Assembly: GCA_964649095.1 (NCBI GenBank)
Contig: CAZYPH010000005.1
Location: 1-45,229 of the forward strand
Direction: 5' to 3'
Source: CAZYPH01 sp964649095
GTDB taxonomy: Bacteria > Bdellovibrionota > UBA1018 > UBA923
DNA: 45,229 bases
Shown: positions 6,138 through 14,482 of the stretch, piece after piece
Layout of the letters: each line of letters opens with the position of its first letter
Numbering within the stretch: the first letter of the stretch is position 1
Made by a program: the position numbers and the translations under genes
The notes under the pieces: model-generated
The model's input: the letters and a program-made list of their open reading frames with translations, nothing else
Database searches by the model: none
What the model was told of the DNA's origin: nothing

Positions 6138-8741
6138 ATGGCACAAAAATTTACGAATAAAGCAGAAGAAGCTCTCTTAGAAGCGCAGAATTTAGCAATC
6201 CGTAGTAATCATCAGGAGTTGCATCCAGAACATGTTCTCTTGACTTTGTTAAGGCAAGAGGGCGGTGTGGTCGGCAATATCGTGCGCACGAGTGGCGCAG
6301 ATCCGACCGTGATCGAACGGGACATTGAAAAGACGTTACAACGTGTGCCTCAGGTCTCCGGTGCGAGCGAAGGCAAGGTTTACCCTTCGGGGGCGTTTAA
6401 TAAACTTTTAGTGGGGGCTGAAGACGAAGCCAAAAAACTAAAAGACGAATTTACGTCGACTGAGCATTTTTTGTTGGCCTATCTCAGCAATAAACAGTGG
6501 CGCACCAATGAAGCCTATCAGGCTTTCTTTAAACACGGCATTAGCGCTGAAAAAGTACATCAAGTCTTAACGAAAATGCGGGCTGGGGGTCGTGTGGATT
6601 CTGCCAACCCTGAAGCTCAAATGAACCCGCTTGAAAAGTATGGCCGTGATTTAACGCAGGCGGCTAGGTCGGGTAAATTAGACCCAGTTGTGGGTAGAGA
6701 TGAAGAGATTCGTCGCGTTATCCAAGTTTTGTCACGACGCACCAAAAATAATCCCGTGTTAATTGGGGAGCCGGGTGTTGGTAAGACCGCAATTGCCGAG
6801 GGCCTGGCACAGCGTGTGGCTCGAGGTGATGTGCCTGAGGGGTTAAAAGAAAAAAAGGTAATCACCCTCGATCTGGGAGCTTTAGTTGCGGGAGCCAAGT
6901 TTCGCGGTGAATTCGAAGAGCGTCTAAAGGCGGTATTAAAAGCCGTACAAGACTCTCAGGGCGAGATCATTCTATTCATTGATGAGATTCATACGTTGGT
7001 TGGCGCCGGTGCTGCCGAAGGTAGCATGGACGCATCGAACATGCTGAAACCCGCATTGGCTCGTGGTGAGTTGCGGTGTATTGGCGCAACCACTCTTAAT
7101 GAATATAAAAAGAAGATTGAAAAAGATGCGGCTTTAGAACGCCGCTTTCAACCGGTCTTTGTAAAGGAGCCCACCGTCGAAGATACGATTTCTATTTTGC
7201 GGGGCTTAAAAGAACGTTACGAAGTGCACCACAAAGTAACGATTAAAGATTCGGCATTAGTAGCGGCTGCTACATTATCGAATCGCTATATAAGTGATCG
7301 TTTTTTGCCCGACAAAGCCATCGACTTGGTCGATGAAGCCGCAAGTCGCGTTAAGATGGCTTTAGATTCTCTTCCAGAAAATATCGATAACTTAGACCGT
7401 CGTATTTTGACGCTTGAAATTGAACGCGAGGCTTTAAAAAAAGAGAGCGACACACTTTCAAAAAGTCGACTGACTAAAATTGAAGATGAGTTGAAGGGAT
7501 TAAAAGAAGAGTCCTCGTCACTAAGGGCGCAATGGCAGCGTGAAAAACAAGAAGTTGGAAAAGTTGCCGACATCAAAGCGCAGATTGAGAAAAGCCGCTT
7601 CGAAATGGAACAAGCCGAAAAGCAGGGGAATTTAGAAAAGGCTGCGAAATTAAAATACGGCACACTCTTAGAGTTGGAGAAAAAATTAAACGATCAAATG
7701 GCACTTTCAAAAGAGCAGAAGATCTTGCAGCAAGATGTCGATGATAATGACATTGCCGAGGTTGTGTCTCGCTGGACTGGTGTGCCCGTTAGCAAAATGC
7801 TCGAAGGGGAACAAAAGAAGCTTTTAGCAATTGAGGCGCGTTTGCATGAGCGCGTGGTTGGCCAAGATCAGGCCCTGAACTTAGTAGCTAATGCGATTCG
7901 CCGCTCGCGAGCCGGTTTGCAAGACCCCAATCGGCCGATTGGCTCGTTTCTTTTCTCGGGGCCGACCGGTGTGGGTAAAACGGAAACAGCAAAAGCCTTG
8001 GCTCAATTTTTGTTCGATGACGATCAAGCTATGGTGCGCATTGATATGAGCGAGTACTTAGAGAAACATTCGGTTGCTCGTTTGATTGGCGCCCCTCCGG
8101 GTTATGTTGGTTATGAAGAGGGCGGCCAGTTGTCAGAGGCTGTACGTCGCAGGCCGTATTCGGTTATTTTGTTTGATGAGATTGAAAAGGCCCATCCGGA
8201 TGTTTTTAATATTTTTCTGCAAATCTTGGATGATGGCCGCGTAACCGATGGTCAGGGGCGCACCGTTGATTTCACCAACACCGTGATTATTATGACGAGT
8301 AACTTAGGTAGTCATGAAATCTTGGGTGAGCGCAACGCTGATATTCGCGAAACAAAAGTACAACAGATTCTGCGGCAGCATTTGAAACCAGAGTTCTTAA
8401 ATCGCATCGACGACATCGTAGTGTTTGAAGGGCTTGGAGTAAAACAAATTCAAGGCATTGTGCGCGTTCAAATTAAAGAGCTGCAAAAACTACTAACAAG
8501 TAAACAACTATCGTTGACGTTGTCAGACGACGCGTATGCGTGGCTTGCCGAGAAGGGTTATGACCCTGACTTTGGTGCGCGCCCGTTGAAGCGTTTGATT
8601 CAGCGTGAGCTTCAGAACGCGATTGCTAACCATATTCTATCGGGCGATGTGAAACCTGGCACCAATCTTGTGGTGAGCGTTGATGGTGAGCATCTACGAG
8701 TCTTGTCTGATACTTCTGGAACGCAGTCTGTGCCAAACTAA
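6138..8741 (+). CDS. clpB: Disaggregase ClpB (Hsp100)
   Basis: ClpB is a cytosolic hexameric ATPase that, with DnaK, pulls proteins out of aggregates after heat stress. The protein is full length (867 residues): Clp N domain (about 1-150), first AAA+ domain with Walker A GEPGVGKT at 210-217, the middle coiled-coil domain (about 405-530) that separates ClpB from ClpA/ClpC, second AAA+ domain with Walker A GPTGVGKT starting at 608, pore loop GYVGY, and the C-terminal D2-small domain (LKPEFLNRIDD, GARPLKR). There is no ClpP-binding IGF/IGL loop recognisable. A GAGGTGG ribosome site precedes the ATG, and a sigma-32-like promoter lies in the 56-base gap after the DegP-type gene. A palindrome covers its stop codon. 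Confidence 0.97.
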   Translation: MAQKFTNKAEEALLEAQNLAIRSNHQELHPEHVLLTLLRQEGGVVGNIVRTSGADPTVIERDIEKTLQRVPQVSGASEGKVYPSGAFNKLLVGAEDEAKKLKDEFTSTEHFLLAYLSNKQWRTNEAYQAFFKHGISAEKVHQVLTKMRAGGRVDSANPEAQMNPLEKYGRDLTQAARSGKLDPVVGRDEEIRRVIQVLSRRTKNNPVLIGEPGVGKTAIAEGLAQRVARGDVPEGLKEKKVITLDLGALVAGAKFRGEFEERLKAVLKAVQDSQGEIILFIDEIHTLVGAGAAEGSMDASNMLKPALARGELRCIGATTLNEYKKKIEKDAALERRFQPVFVKEPTVEDTISILRGLKERYEVHHKVTIKDSALVAAATLSNRYISDRFLPDKAIDLVDEAASRVKMALDSLPENIDNLDRRILTLEIEREALKKESDTLSKSRLTKIEDELKGLKEESSSLRAQWQREKQEVGKVADIKAQIEKSRFEMEQAEKQGNLEKAAKLKYGTLLELEKKLNDQMALSKEQKILQQDVDDNDIAEVVSRWTGVPVSKMLEGEQKKLLAIEARLHERVVGQDQALNLVANAIRRSRAGLQDPNRPIGSFLFSGPTGVGKTETAKALAQFLFDDDQAMVRIDMSEYLEKHSVARLIGAPPGYVGYEEGGQLSEAVRRRPYSVILFDEIEKAHPDVFNIFLQILDDGRVTDGQGRTVDFTNTVIIMTSNLGSHEILGERNADIRETKVQQILRQHLKPEFLNRIDDIVVFEGLGVKQIQGIVRVQIKELQKLLTSKQLSLTLSDDAYAWLAEKGYDPDFGARPLKRLIQRELQNAIANHILSGDVKPGTNLVVSVDGEHLRVLSDTSGTQSVPN

Positions 8742-8749
8742 GTTTGGCA
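8731..8749. repeat. 19-base palindrome over the clpB stop codon
   Basis: TGCCAAACT (8731-8739), one A, AGTTTGGCA (8741-8749): perfect 9-base arms around the stop at 8739-8741. In RNA it could fold as a 7-base stem with a 5-base loop. TTGGCAA occurs twice in direct tandem at 8744-8757, partly inside the palindrome. Confidence 0.6.
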
Positions 8750-8760
8750 ATTGGCAATTA

Positions 8761-8791
8761 CACCCGCTAGGTCGTTTCTGCCTAGCGGGTG
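8761..8791 (+). terminator. Hairpin after clpB, probable terminator
   Basis: CACCCGCTAGG (8761-8771) pairs perfectly with CCTAGCGGGTG (8781-8791), an 11-base GC-rich stem with a 9-base loop, 20 bases after the clpB stop. The sequence after it (CCTTATCGTT) has few Ts, so termination may be weak or the hairpin may mainly protect the 3' end. Confidence 0.6.
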
Positions 8792-8803
8792 CCTTATCGT
8801 TGA

Positions 8804-8825
8804 ATAGCTCTTGGGATAGCTCTTG
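8804..8825. repeat. 10-base direct repeat upstream of spoVG
   Basis: ATAGCTCTTG occurs at 8804-8813 and 8816-8825, a 12-base period, about 86 bases before the spoVG ATG. It may be a regulator site or chance duplication. The rest of the 8742-8910 gap holds the clpB hairpins and AT-rich sequence. Confidence 0.4.
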
Positions 8826-8910
8826 CGTCAAAAACAATAAGTAAATAAAATTAATTTATGTTGAAGTGTTTTAAGTGGGTCATCTACTTTGACATAAAAG
8901 AGAGACGCAG

Positions 8911-9195
8911 ATGCAGCTTACAGAGATCAAAGTATTTCCGGTAAACGAAGAAAAACTAAAAGCCTACGTAACGATAATTATTGATAATTGTTTTGTCGTT
9001 CGAGACTTAAAAGTGATTAGTGGAAATACGGGGCTGTTTGTCGCCATGCCTTCCAAAAAAAGAAAAGACGGTCAATTTAAAGATATAGCCCATCCCCTCA
9101 ACAACGAAACCCGCGATAACATGGAAAAACAAATCCTCGAGGCATACGAAGCCGAGCTCAAAAACCCTAGTCCGCAGAGAAGTCATCGAGAATAA
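8911..9195 (+). CDS. spoVG: SpoVG family nucleic-acid-binding regulator
   Basis: SpoVG is a small DNA/RNA-binding protein best known from sporulation and septation control in Bacillus and from virulence control in Staphylococcus, but also present in non-sporulating bacteria. The 94-residue protein has the whole family pattern: start MQLTEIKVFPVNEEKLKAYV, then IIDNCFVVRDLKVI, the strongly conserved loop GLFVAMPSKKRKDGQFKD, and IAHPLNNETRDNMEKQI. Length is normal. AAGAGAGACGC before the ATG provides a moderate ribosome site. It stands alone, after the clpB hairpin and convergent with the leftward lipoprotein gene 16 bases on. Targets here are unknown. Confidence 0.95.
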   Translation: MQLTEIKVFPVNEEKLKAYVTIIIDNCFVVRDLKVISGNTGLFVAMPSKKRKDGQFKDIAHPLNNETRDNMEKQILEAYEAELKNPSPQRSHRE

Positions 9196-9211
9196 GTATA
9201 CAGCTTTCTAT

Positions 9212-10435
9212 TTAACAGCCTGCAACGGTTAATCCGTACTTTGTAGCTAAGTAACATTCTACGGTAGCCCTATCTGTATTATTCAGAGGCGAATTGTAGA
9301 AGATAACCTCAGCGAAATCATGTTGTCCGAAAGCATCAGTATTTGGAAGGCCGTTATTCGAGGCCTCTCCCAACACATAGGCTGGTGAGCTACCAGTAGG
9401 TACGAGTGTGTAAGGATCGGTACCGAACGATGTTCCATTCTTCCACATCTGTGCTGTTCCAGCCCCAAGTGAAAATGTGATGATTTGAAAGGTCCCGGCT
9501 GCTTCAAATGTTCCATTTACGGTGACGCCCGTCACCCCTTCTCGGTAAAGTACAAAGTCACCATCGTTGGCCAGTTGAAAGAGCGAAATACCATCTGCTG
9601 AATTGTGGTCGCCCCCAGTACTCGCAGCGAACCCCATAATTCGGGCCCAGTCGGTTGCTTGAGCTCTAGCGGTAACCACAAGAAATGCGGTGACAGAAGT
9701 AATATCGAAGGCGGTTCCCATCAGAGACTGCCCTGCTCCGCTAAAACGAACTACAGGCTTTCCGTTTAAAATAGCTGTCTTATAGATTGGTCTTCGGCTG
9801 TAACTATAGGGAAAGGCATCTGCGCCGTTTCCAGAAAGATCTCGCCAGGTAGCTACATAGCTTCCGTCGCTTAGGCCCTCAAGGGCGTCCGCTGCAAGCC
9901 AAACTTTCAGTCCGGCAATTGTAGAGGGTGCCGCAATCTCTGGGCAGCTCTTTGAACCATTTATCGCTGAGCCCGCCAGGTTGTAACCTGAGTACCCACT
10001 ACAAACACGGCTCGCAGAGATTGTTGTGCCAGTAGTGGCGCCGCTAGCACAGACCGCTGTACCCGCTACTCCAAGTAAACTTGTGGTTGAGCAAACACTA
10101 GAAACTGCTAGCCCTGTTAGGCTTGAAACATAACCAGCGGTGAATGCGCCGGTGAGGTCAAACGCGCCATTATTCGGCATAGTACCTGTGGTCATTCCCC
10201 CAGAACCGTTAGGAAATGTTTTGGTTGCTAGGACGTCCCCAGCGACTGCTGTTCCTGCGGTGCAACTACCACCGGCGTTTGTACCCGTGTCTGAAGCGCT
10301 ACCAGCGATATTGGCAACCACAGGAATATTAGATTGATTGAACACGCACCCACTTTGAACTGCTAGGGGCATTAAAAACAGAACTGTGCGCCAGGAATAG
10401 TTACGGCTTACTCTAATATATAGTTTTTTTGACAT
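9212..10435 (-). CDS. Lipoprotein with LamG-like (concanavalin-fold) domain
   Basis: About 407 residues from ATG 10435. A basic N-terminus and hydrophobic stretch (TVLFLMPLAVQSGC) end in a cysteine at a slightly atypical lipobox (Gln at -3, Ser-Gly before Cys), so it is probably an outer-membrane lipoprotein. The next ~150 residues are low-complexity Gly/Ala/Ser/Thr with several Cys, including a TFPNGSGGMTTGTMPNNGAF segment that looks like the 'TF...TGTMPN.G' repeat of some surface and phage tail-fibre proteins. The C-terminal ~200 residues contain LKVWLAADAL, TWRDLSGNGADAFP, GKPVVRFSG and DFAEVIFYN, the pattern of a LamG/concanavalin-like lectin fold. Role inferred: binding glycans or a surface partner. 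Start chosen at the ATG because the earlier codons have no support. It is last in a leftward gene run. Confidence 0.8.
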   Translation of the reverse strand: MSKKLYIRVSRNYSWRTVLFLMPLAVQSGCVFNQSNIPVVANIAGSASDTGTNAGGSCTAGTAVAGDVLATKTFPNGSGGMTTGTMPNNGAFDLTGAFTAGYVSSLTGLAVSSVCSTTSLLGVAGTAVCASGATTGTTISASRVCSGYSGYNLAGSAINGSKSCPEIAAPSTIAGLKVWLAADALEGLSDGSYVATWRDLSGNGADAFPYSYSRRPIYKTAILNGKPVVRFSGAGQSLMGTAFDITSVTAFLVVTARAQATDWARIMGFAASTGGDHNSADGISLFQLANDGDFVLYREGVTGVTVNGTFEAAGTFQIITFSLGAGTAQMWKNGTSFGTDPYTLVPTGSSPAYVLGEASNNGLPNTDAFGQHDFAEVIFYNSPLNNTDRATVECYLATKYGLTVAGC

Positions 10436-10443
10436 ATATAAAC
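10433..10443 (-). promoter_or_regulatory. Start-codon context TTTATATATG (first of three)
   Basis: Read leftwards, the lipoprotein gene starts GTTTATATATG. The same TTTATATATG occurs at the starts of lemA (12018-12027) and the EamA transporter gene (12978-12987). See the matching observation. Confidence 0.35.
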
Positions 10444-10584
10444 GATGGGGTTGCTGGGTAAGGTCCAATCTAGATTATCTATTACATCTCAAAAACATTC
10501 CATAGAATGGGGGTGCTGGGAGAGCAGTTACAAGCCAGGCTAGGCAAACTTTAGTTAGCCCACACGACCCCATGCACCCAATAC

Positions 10585-11364
10585 CTACCAACCCCCACTC
10601 GAGCCGCCACCGCCAGATGACCCACCGCCACCTGAAAAACCGCCACCACCACCAGAGAACCCGCCGCCAGAACCCCAGCCGCCACCGCTACTCCAACCGC
10701 TGCGGGAGGGTAAGGATCCATCGTTGTAATAACTGCGCCGTCGGCGACCGAAAAAACTATTCAAGATAACAATAAAAACAATAAGCCCGAGTGTAGCCGC
10801 AAAGATCTCAAGGGGAGTGGCACGTTTCGCCGTGATAGGGCGATTGTGCGGAGTGGTTCCCGATGGAATACCGCTAACTTCGTATAGAGCCTGACAAAAG
10901 CCCATTAATGCGGCGGGGAGGTTTTGCGTTTTTAGATGCGGCACAATAACTCGTGCAATAATACGCTGCGATATGGCATCGGTAAAGGTGCCCTCTAAGC
11001 CGTACCCAACTTCGATGCGAAGTTTGCGATCGTTAGTGGCCACTAATAATAGTAGGCCATTGTCTTTGCCGACATGGCCTATCTTCCAATTTTTAAATAA
11101 TGCTTCAGCAGTCTCTTCTACTGAGGAGCCTTCAACCGAGGGTAGTAATACGGCGACCGCCTGGTTGCCCGATTGTTGTGAATAGTTGCGCAGACACGTA
11201 TCAACTGTCGCTACGTCTGAGCTCTGCATGGCCTTAGTAAAATCACTTAAAAAGCCGATAGGCTCTTTAGGTAACGCAACAGCTGCGGCCAATGAGCCCT
11301 GGTGTGAGGTAAATATAAATATAAAAAATACAATATATCTTATGCGCTGAATATTACTCTTCAT
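10585..11364 (-). CDS. TPM-domain membrane protein (YgcG family)
   Basis: About 259 residues from the ATG at 11364 (a TTG nine bases upstream is less likely). Order: signal peptide (IVFFIFIFTSHQGSLAAA), a TPM domain at about 30-165 with the typical SNQAVAVLLPSVEGSSVEE-like strand, WKIGHVGKDNGLLLLVA, RKLRIEVGYGLEGTFTD and the YGLEG loop, then one membrane helix (LGLIVFIVILNSFF) and a C-terminal tail made almost only of Gly, Ser and Trp. TPM proteins are exported, sometimes with phosphatase activity, and are often encoded next to LemA, as here (lemA stops 56 bases upstream). Function in the envelope is inferred; the pair is conserved but poorly understood. The Gly/Ser tail is typical of the family. 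Confidence 0.9.
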   Translation of the reverse strand: MKSNIQRIRYIVFFIFIFTSHQGSLAAAVALPKEPIGFLSDFTKAMQSSDVATVDTCLRNYSQQSGNQAVAVLLPSVEGSSVEETAEALFKNWKIGHVGKDNGLLLLVATNDRKLRIEVGYGLEGTFTDAISQRIIARVIVPHLKTQNLPAALMGFCQALYEVSGIPSGTTPHNRPITAKRATPLEIFAATLGLIVFIVILNSFFGRRRRSYYNDGSLPSRSGWSSGGGWGSGGGFSGGGGGFSGGGGSSGGGGSSGGW

Positions 11365-11420
11365 TTTTTGCAATTAGCCTAGTATTTCGGCCGCAGCGTT
11401 ACCACGGCCGAACACTCAAT

Positions 11421-12020
11421 CTAGAATTTAACTTGAGGCGCTTTTTCAGCTTCAGGAGCTGCTTCAAAGTATGGGCGTTCTTTAAAGTTTCGAAACCCCG
11501 CAATGAGAGACCCCGGAAAAACACGAATAGCTCCGTTGTAAACGCGAACGCTGTCGTTAAAGCGTTTTCTCTCAACAGCGATGCGATTTTCAGTGCCCTC
11601 TAGTTGGGATTGTAATTCTAGAAAATTTTGATTTGCTTTGAGTTCAGGATAACGCTCAACAACGACCATAAGGCGGCTTAACGTTGATCCTAAAGCGCTC
11701 TGTGCTTGTTGAAATTGTTTTAATTTAGCGGGGTCATTGGCCAGGTCCGTCATCGACTCAGCGCTAAGTTTAGCTACGTTACTGCGGGCCTCGATCACGC
11801 TCTGAAGAGTCTCTTTTTCATGTTTAGCCGCCCCTTTTACCGATTCTACAAGATTAGGAACTAGATCAAGTCGACGCTGATAGACGTTTTGCACTTGCCC
11901 CCAGTCGCGTTTCACCGACTCTTCGTGATTGATAATCGTGTTGTTAATCGAAATACCCCAAACAACCAAAAGCCCTAATAAACCAAAAAAACCAAGTACA
12001 ATCGCTAATAGTTTATTCAT
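11421..12020 (-). CDS. lemA: LemA family membrane protein
   Basis: The 199-residue protein has one N-terminal membrane helix (LAIVLGFFGLLGLLVVWGI), then a long helical region with the LemA signatures QNVYQRRLDLVPNLVESVKG, EKETLQSVIEARS, LKANQNFLELQSQLEGTENRIA and RFNDSVRVYNGAIRVFPG. LemA proteins have the N-terminus outside or periplasmic and a cytosolic helical bundle or the reverse, depending on species; the biochemical role is not established. The gene is directly upstream of the TPM gene, the usual partner. A GAGG ribosome site sits nine bases before the ATG, separated by TTTTATAT. Confidence 0.95.
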   Translation of the reverse strand: MNKLLAIVLGFFGLLGLLVVWGISINNTIINHEESVKRDWGQVQNVYQRRLDLVPNLVESVKGAAKHEKETLQSVIEARSNVAKLSAESMTDLANDPAKLKQFQQAQSALGSTLSRLMVVVERYPELKANQNFLELQSQLEGTENRIAVERKRFNDSVRVYNGAIRVFPGSLIAGFRNFKERPYFEAAPEAEKAPQVKF

Positions 12021-12053
12021 ATATAAAACCTCATATATTCAGATTAAAAAAAA

Positions 12054-12980
12054 CTAGTGTTTAGACTTTAAGCTTTTTTGTAGAAACAGAATAGTAATAC
12101 CTAAGAGCAGAGCCGCAACAATTTGAGATTGCGTTAACTGTTCGTCTAAAAAATACCAATTAATAACGACAGCAAACGTCGGAAAAAACAACTCGCATAC
12201 AGCAGCTACGCTAGCAGGCACACGGCGTAAGCCAGCATAATAGAACGCGGTTCCGATAGTGCCAGGCACAAAACCAATGTAAAATAGGCGGATAATAGAA
12301 TCACCGCGTAACCCATCCCAAATCGAGCCTACGGCTGCCCATATCGAAGTAAAATGGGTAAGTAGTTCAAAAAACACGACGGCGCTTAAAAATAAAAATC
12401 CAAAGCCATACCGCACTAACGTAAGTTGATAGGGATTGAGGGTCTTCGTTAAATATTTACTCACGACGCTGCTAGAGCCCCACGTGGCCGCCGCTGTGCA
12501 CGCAAGCAACACGCCTTTTAAGTTTGCACCTTGGGCCATCTCAAACGGTGACGAGGTATCTATGACACCACTAGCAAATGCGGAAAGCACTACTCCCAAA
12601 AGCAAAAGCACATAGAAACTTTTCGGAAACGTTTCTTTCAAAAATACGCGCGCTAACAAGACAACCACAAATGGTTGGGTTTTGAGTAGAATAATGACAA
12701 CGCTAGGACTGAGGTATCGATAAGCTTCGGTAAAACATAATGTGCCAATGCCTGAGGCCACAACGCCAACATAGATGGCGGCGATCCAGCCTCTACGGCC
12801 AAGACGTGAGAAGTTTGATGCGTCTTTCAGAGCGAGTGGAAAACTAGAAATCGTCCCAAAAAAATGTTCGAAGACACTAATCTGTGCTGCCGACAAAATC
12901 GCTAGTAGCGGCAAACGAAAAACAGTGTCGGTGGCCCAAAAGAGGCAGCAAATTAAAATAAGGCCGATGCCGGTTGACAT
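12054..12980 (-). CDS. EamA/DMT superfamily transporter
   Basis: 308 residues with about ten membrane helices in two EamA repeats (roughly 1-140 and 150-305). The first begins ILICCLFWATDTVFRLPLL and the second LLACTAAATWGSSSVVSKYL, with the closing PASVAAVCELFFPTFAVVIN typical of these drug/metabolite exporters. Substrate cannot be predicted; metabolite or amino-acid export is usual. It lies 33 bases before lemA and 30 bases after trmFO in the same direction, so co-transcription is likely. The start context is TTTATATATG without a clear Shine-Dalgarno sequence. Confidence 0.9.
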   Translation of the reverse strand: MSTGIGLILICCLFWATDTVFRLPLLAILSAAQISVFEHFFGTISSFPLALKDASNFSRLGRRGWIAAIYVGVVASGIGTLCFTEAYRYLSPSVVIILLKTQPFVVVLLARVFLKETFPKSFYVLLLLGVVLSAFASGVIDTSSPFEMAQGANLKGVLLACTAAATWGSSSVVSKYLTKTLNPYQLTLVRYGFGFLFLSAVVFFELLTHFTSIWAAVGSIWDGLRGDSIIRLFYIGFVPGTIGTAFYYAGLRRVPASVAAVCELFFPTFAVVINWYFLDEQLTQSQIVAALLLGITILFLQKSLKSKH

Positions 12981-13010
12981 ATATAAAGTCTACTATGTTT
13001 TCTATAGGGC

Positions 13011-14384
13011 TTATAGGCGAGCCTTCCAGGCTAGGAATTTTTGATAGGCTTCTTGTAATACAGCAGTTCGGAACCCTGCTTTTCCCATGGTTTTTCGCAC
13101 TTTAGGGTCTACCGTAAAGTCGTTCGTATCAAAGAGTCCGAAGTGGATATTCACGGGTTGAAACTGCGAAATATCGCTTGATAATAGATAACGACACAAG
13201 GCGCCCATCGCGGTTTCTTTTGGCGGTAACGTCCACTGATGTTTAGTAGGTAGTAACTTGGCTAGAATTGAATAAGCCACCATGATGCCAGAAGCGGCAC
13301 TTTCTACGTAACCCTCAACACCTACTATTTGACCTGCAAAATATAAGTTCGGTTGTGTTTTTACTGCTAAATCATCGTTTAGAAGTTTTGGTGAACATAT
13401 ATAAGTATTTCTATGCATTGTGCCTAGGCGCAGAAACTCAGCGTTTTGTAGTCCTGGAATCAATCGAAATACTTCTTTCTGAGCGCCAAATTTTAACTTT
13501 GTTTGAAATCCAACTAAATTGTAAGCCGAACGACTTAGGTTATCGATTCGGAGCTGAACACAAGCATAGGGCCGTTTTCCTGTTCTGGGGTCTTCTAATC
13601 CGACGGGTTTCATTGGTCCAAAACGTGGTGAGTTTCTACCGGTCTCAGCAATGGCCTCGATGGGTTGGCAGCCTTGAAAATATTTTGCCGATTCAAAATC
13701 ATGGAATGCTGTTTTTTCGCCAGCAATCAAGGCGTCATAGAAGCGATCGTATTCTTCTCGTGTAAATGGGCAGTTTAGATAATCTTCGCCGCCCTTACCA
13801 TAACGAGAGGCCGAAAATGCAATCGTACGGTCGATCGAGTCTGCACTAACCACCGGGGCAATGGCATCGTAAAAATAGAGATCATCTGATTGTGAGAGCG
13901 CTTGTATCTCGTGAGCTAGTGCCCCTTGGGTAAGTGGGCCAGTGGCGATTACTGTGAAATCAGCGTTCGGTAATTCGTTGAGACTATCTACTTGGCAACT
14001 AATTCTTTCGACGTTGTTCGTTGCCAGAATGAGCTCTTCAACTTTTTTTGAAAAAGCTATGCGATCGACGGCAAGGGCATCGCCGGCGGGTACTTGCGCA
14101 AAGGGCGCCGCTTGCAACACAATACTGCCTAGTTGACGCATTTCGTCTTTAAGCAGTCTTGATGGGTTAGCTGGAGCCTCTGATTTAAACGTATTGCTGC
14201 ACACTAACTCGGCTAAACCGCCAGTCTGATGGGCAGGAGTCATAACTTTTGGACGCATTTCAAAGAGGCGCACAGAAATGCCTCTTGAGCCTAGCTGATA
14301 GGCCACTTCTGATCCGGCTAAGCCTCCGCCAATGACATTAACCGTGGCCGGCAATTTAGTTGTATGCATAAATTTAGTACTCAT
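13011..14384 (-). CDS. trmFO: Folate/FAD-dependent tRNA U54 methyltransferase TrmFO
   Basis: TrmFO methylates U54 of the tRNA T-loop using methylenetetrahydrofolate and FADH2. The 457-residue protein starts with the FAD-binding motif GGGLAGSEVAYQLGSRG, followed by the family signature RPKVMTPAHQTGGLAELVCSN, and contains the catalytic cysteine context NCPFTREEYDRF, the NSPRFGPMKPVGLEDPRTGK region, RLGTMHRNTYI and the C-terminal QIVGVEGYVESAASG. Length is normal. The gene heads a leftward run with the EamA, lemA and TPM genes and is divergent from a Xer recombinase gene 98 bases away; trmFO and xerC are neighbours in many Firmicutes and some delta-proteobacteria, though there in the same direction. 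Confidence 0.97.
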   Translation of the reverse strand: MSTKFMHTTKLPATVNVIGGGLAGSEVAYQLGSRGISVRLFEMRPKVMTPAHQTGGLAELVCSNTFKSEAPANPSRLLKDEMRQLGSIVLQAAPFAQVPAGDALAVDRIAFSKKVEELILATNNVERISCQVDSLNELPNADFTVIATGPLTQGALAHEIQALSQSDDLYFYDAIAPVVSADSIDRTIAFSASRYGKGGEDYLNCPFTREEYDRFYDALIAGEKTAFHDFESAKYFQGCQPIEAIAETGRNSPRFGPMKPVGLEDPRTGKRPYACVQLRIDNLSRSAYNLVGFQTKLKFGAQKEVFRLIPGLQNAEFLRLGTMHRNTYICSPKLLNDDLAVKTQPNLYFAGQIVGVEGYVESAASGIMVAYSILAKLLPTKHQWTLPPKETAMGALCRYLLSSDISQFQPVNIHFGLFDTNDFTVDPKVRKTMGKAGFRTAVLQEAYQKFLAWKARL

Positions 14385-14446
14385 CTCTCACGAAAATTCT
14401 TAACTGCTTTAGGGGCCTTTTCTGGTGCCCAACCATAGCTTAAACT

Positions 14447-14474
14447 AGGGTTAATTGCCATGCCGTCTAACCCT
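14447..14474. promoter_or_regulatory. Inverted repeat before the Xer gene
   Basis: AGGGTTA (14447-14453) and TAACCCT (14468-14474) are perfect 7-base arms with a 14-base spacer, ending eight bases before the ATG at 14483. GGGGG directly after the right arm could serve as ribosome site. A regulator site or leader hairpin is possible; chance cannot be excluded. Confidence 0.3.
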
Positions 14475-14482
14475 GGGGGCTA

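Noticed and set aside
10572..10769. His/Arg-rich rightward frame opposite the TPM protein's tail
   Set aside because: It is the complement of Gly/Ser repeat codons; composition explains it.
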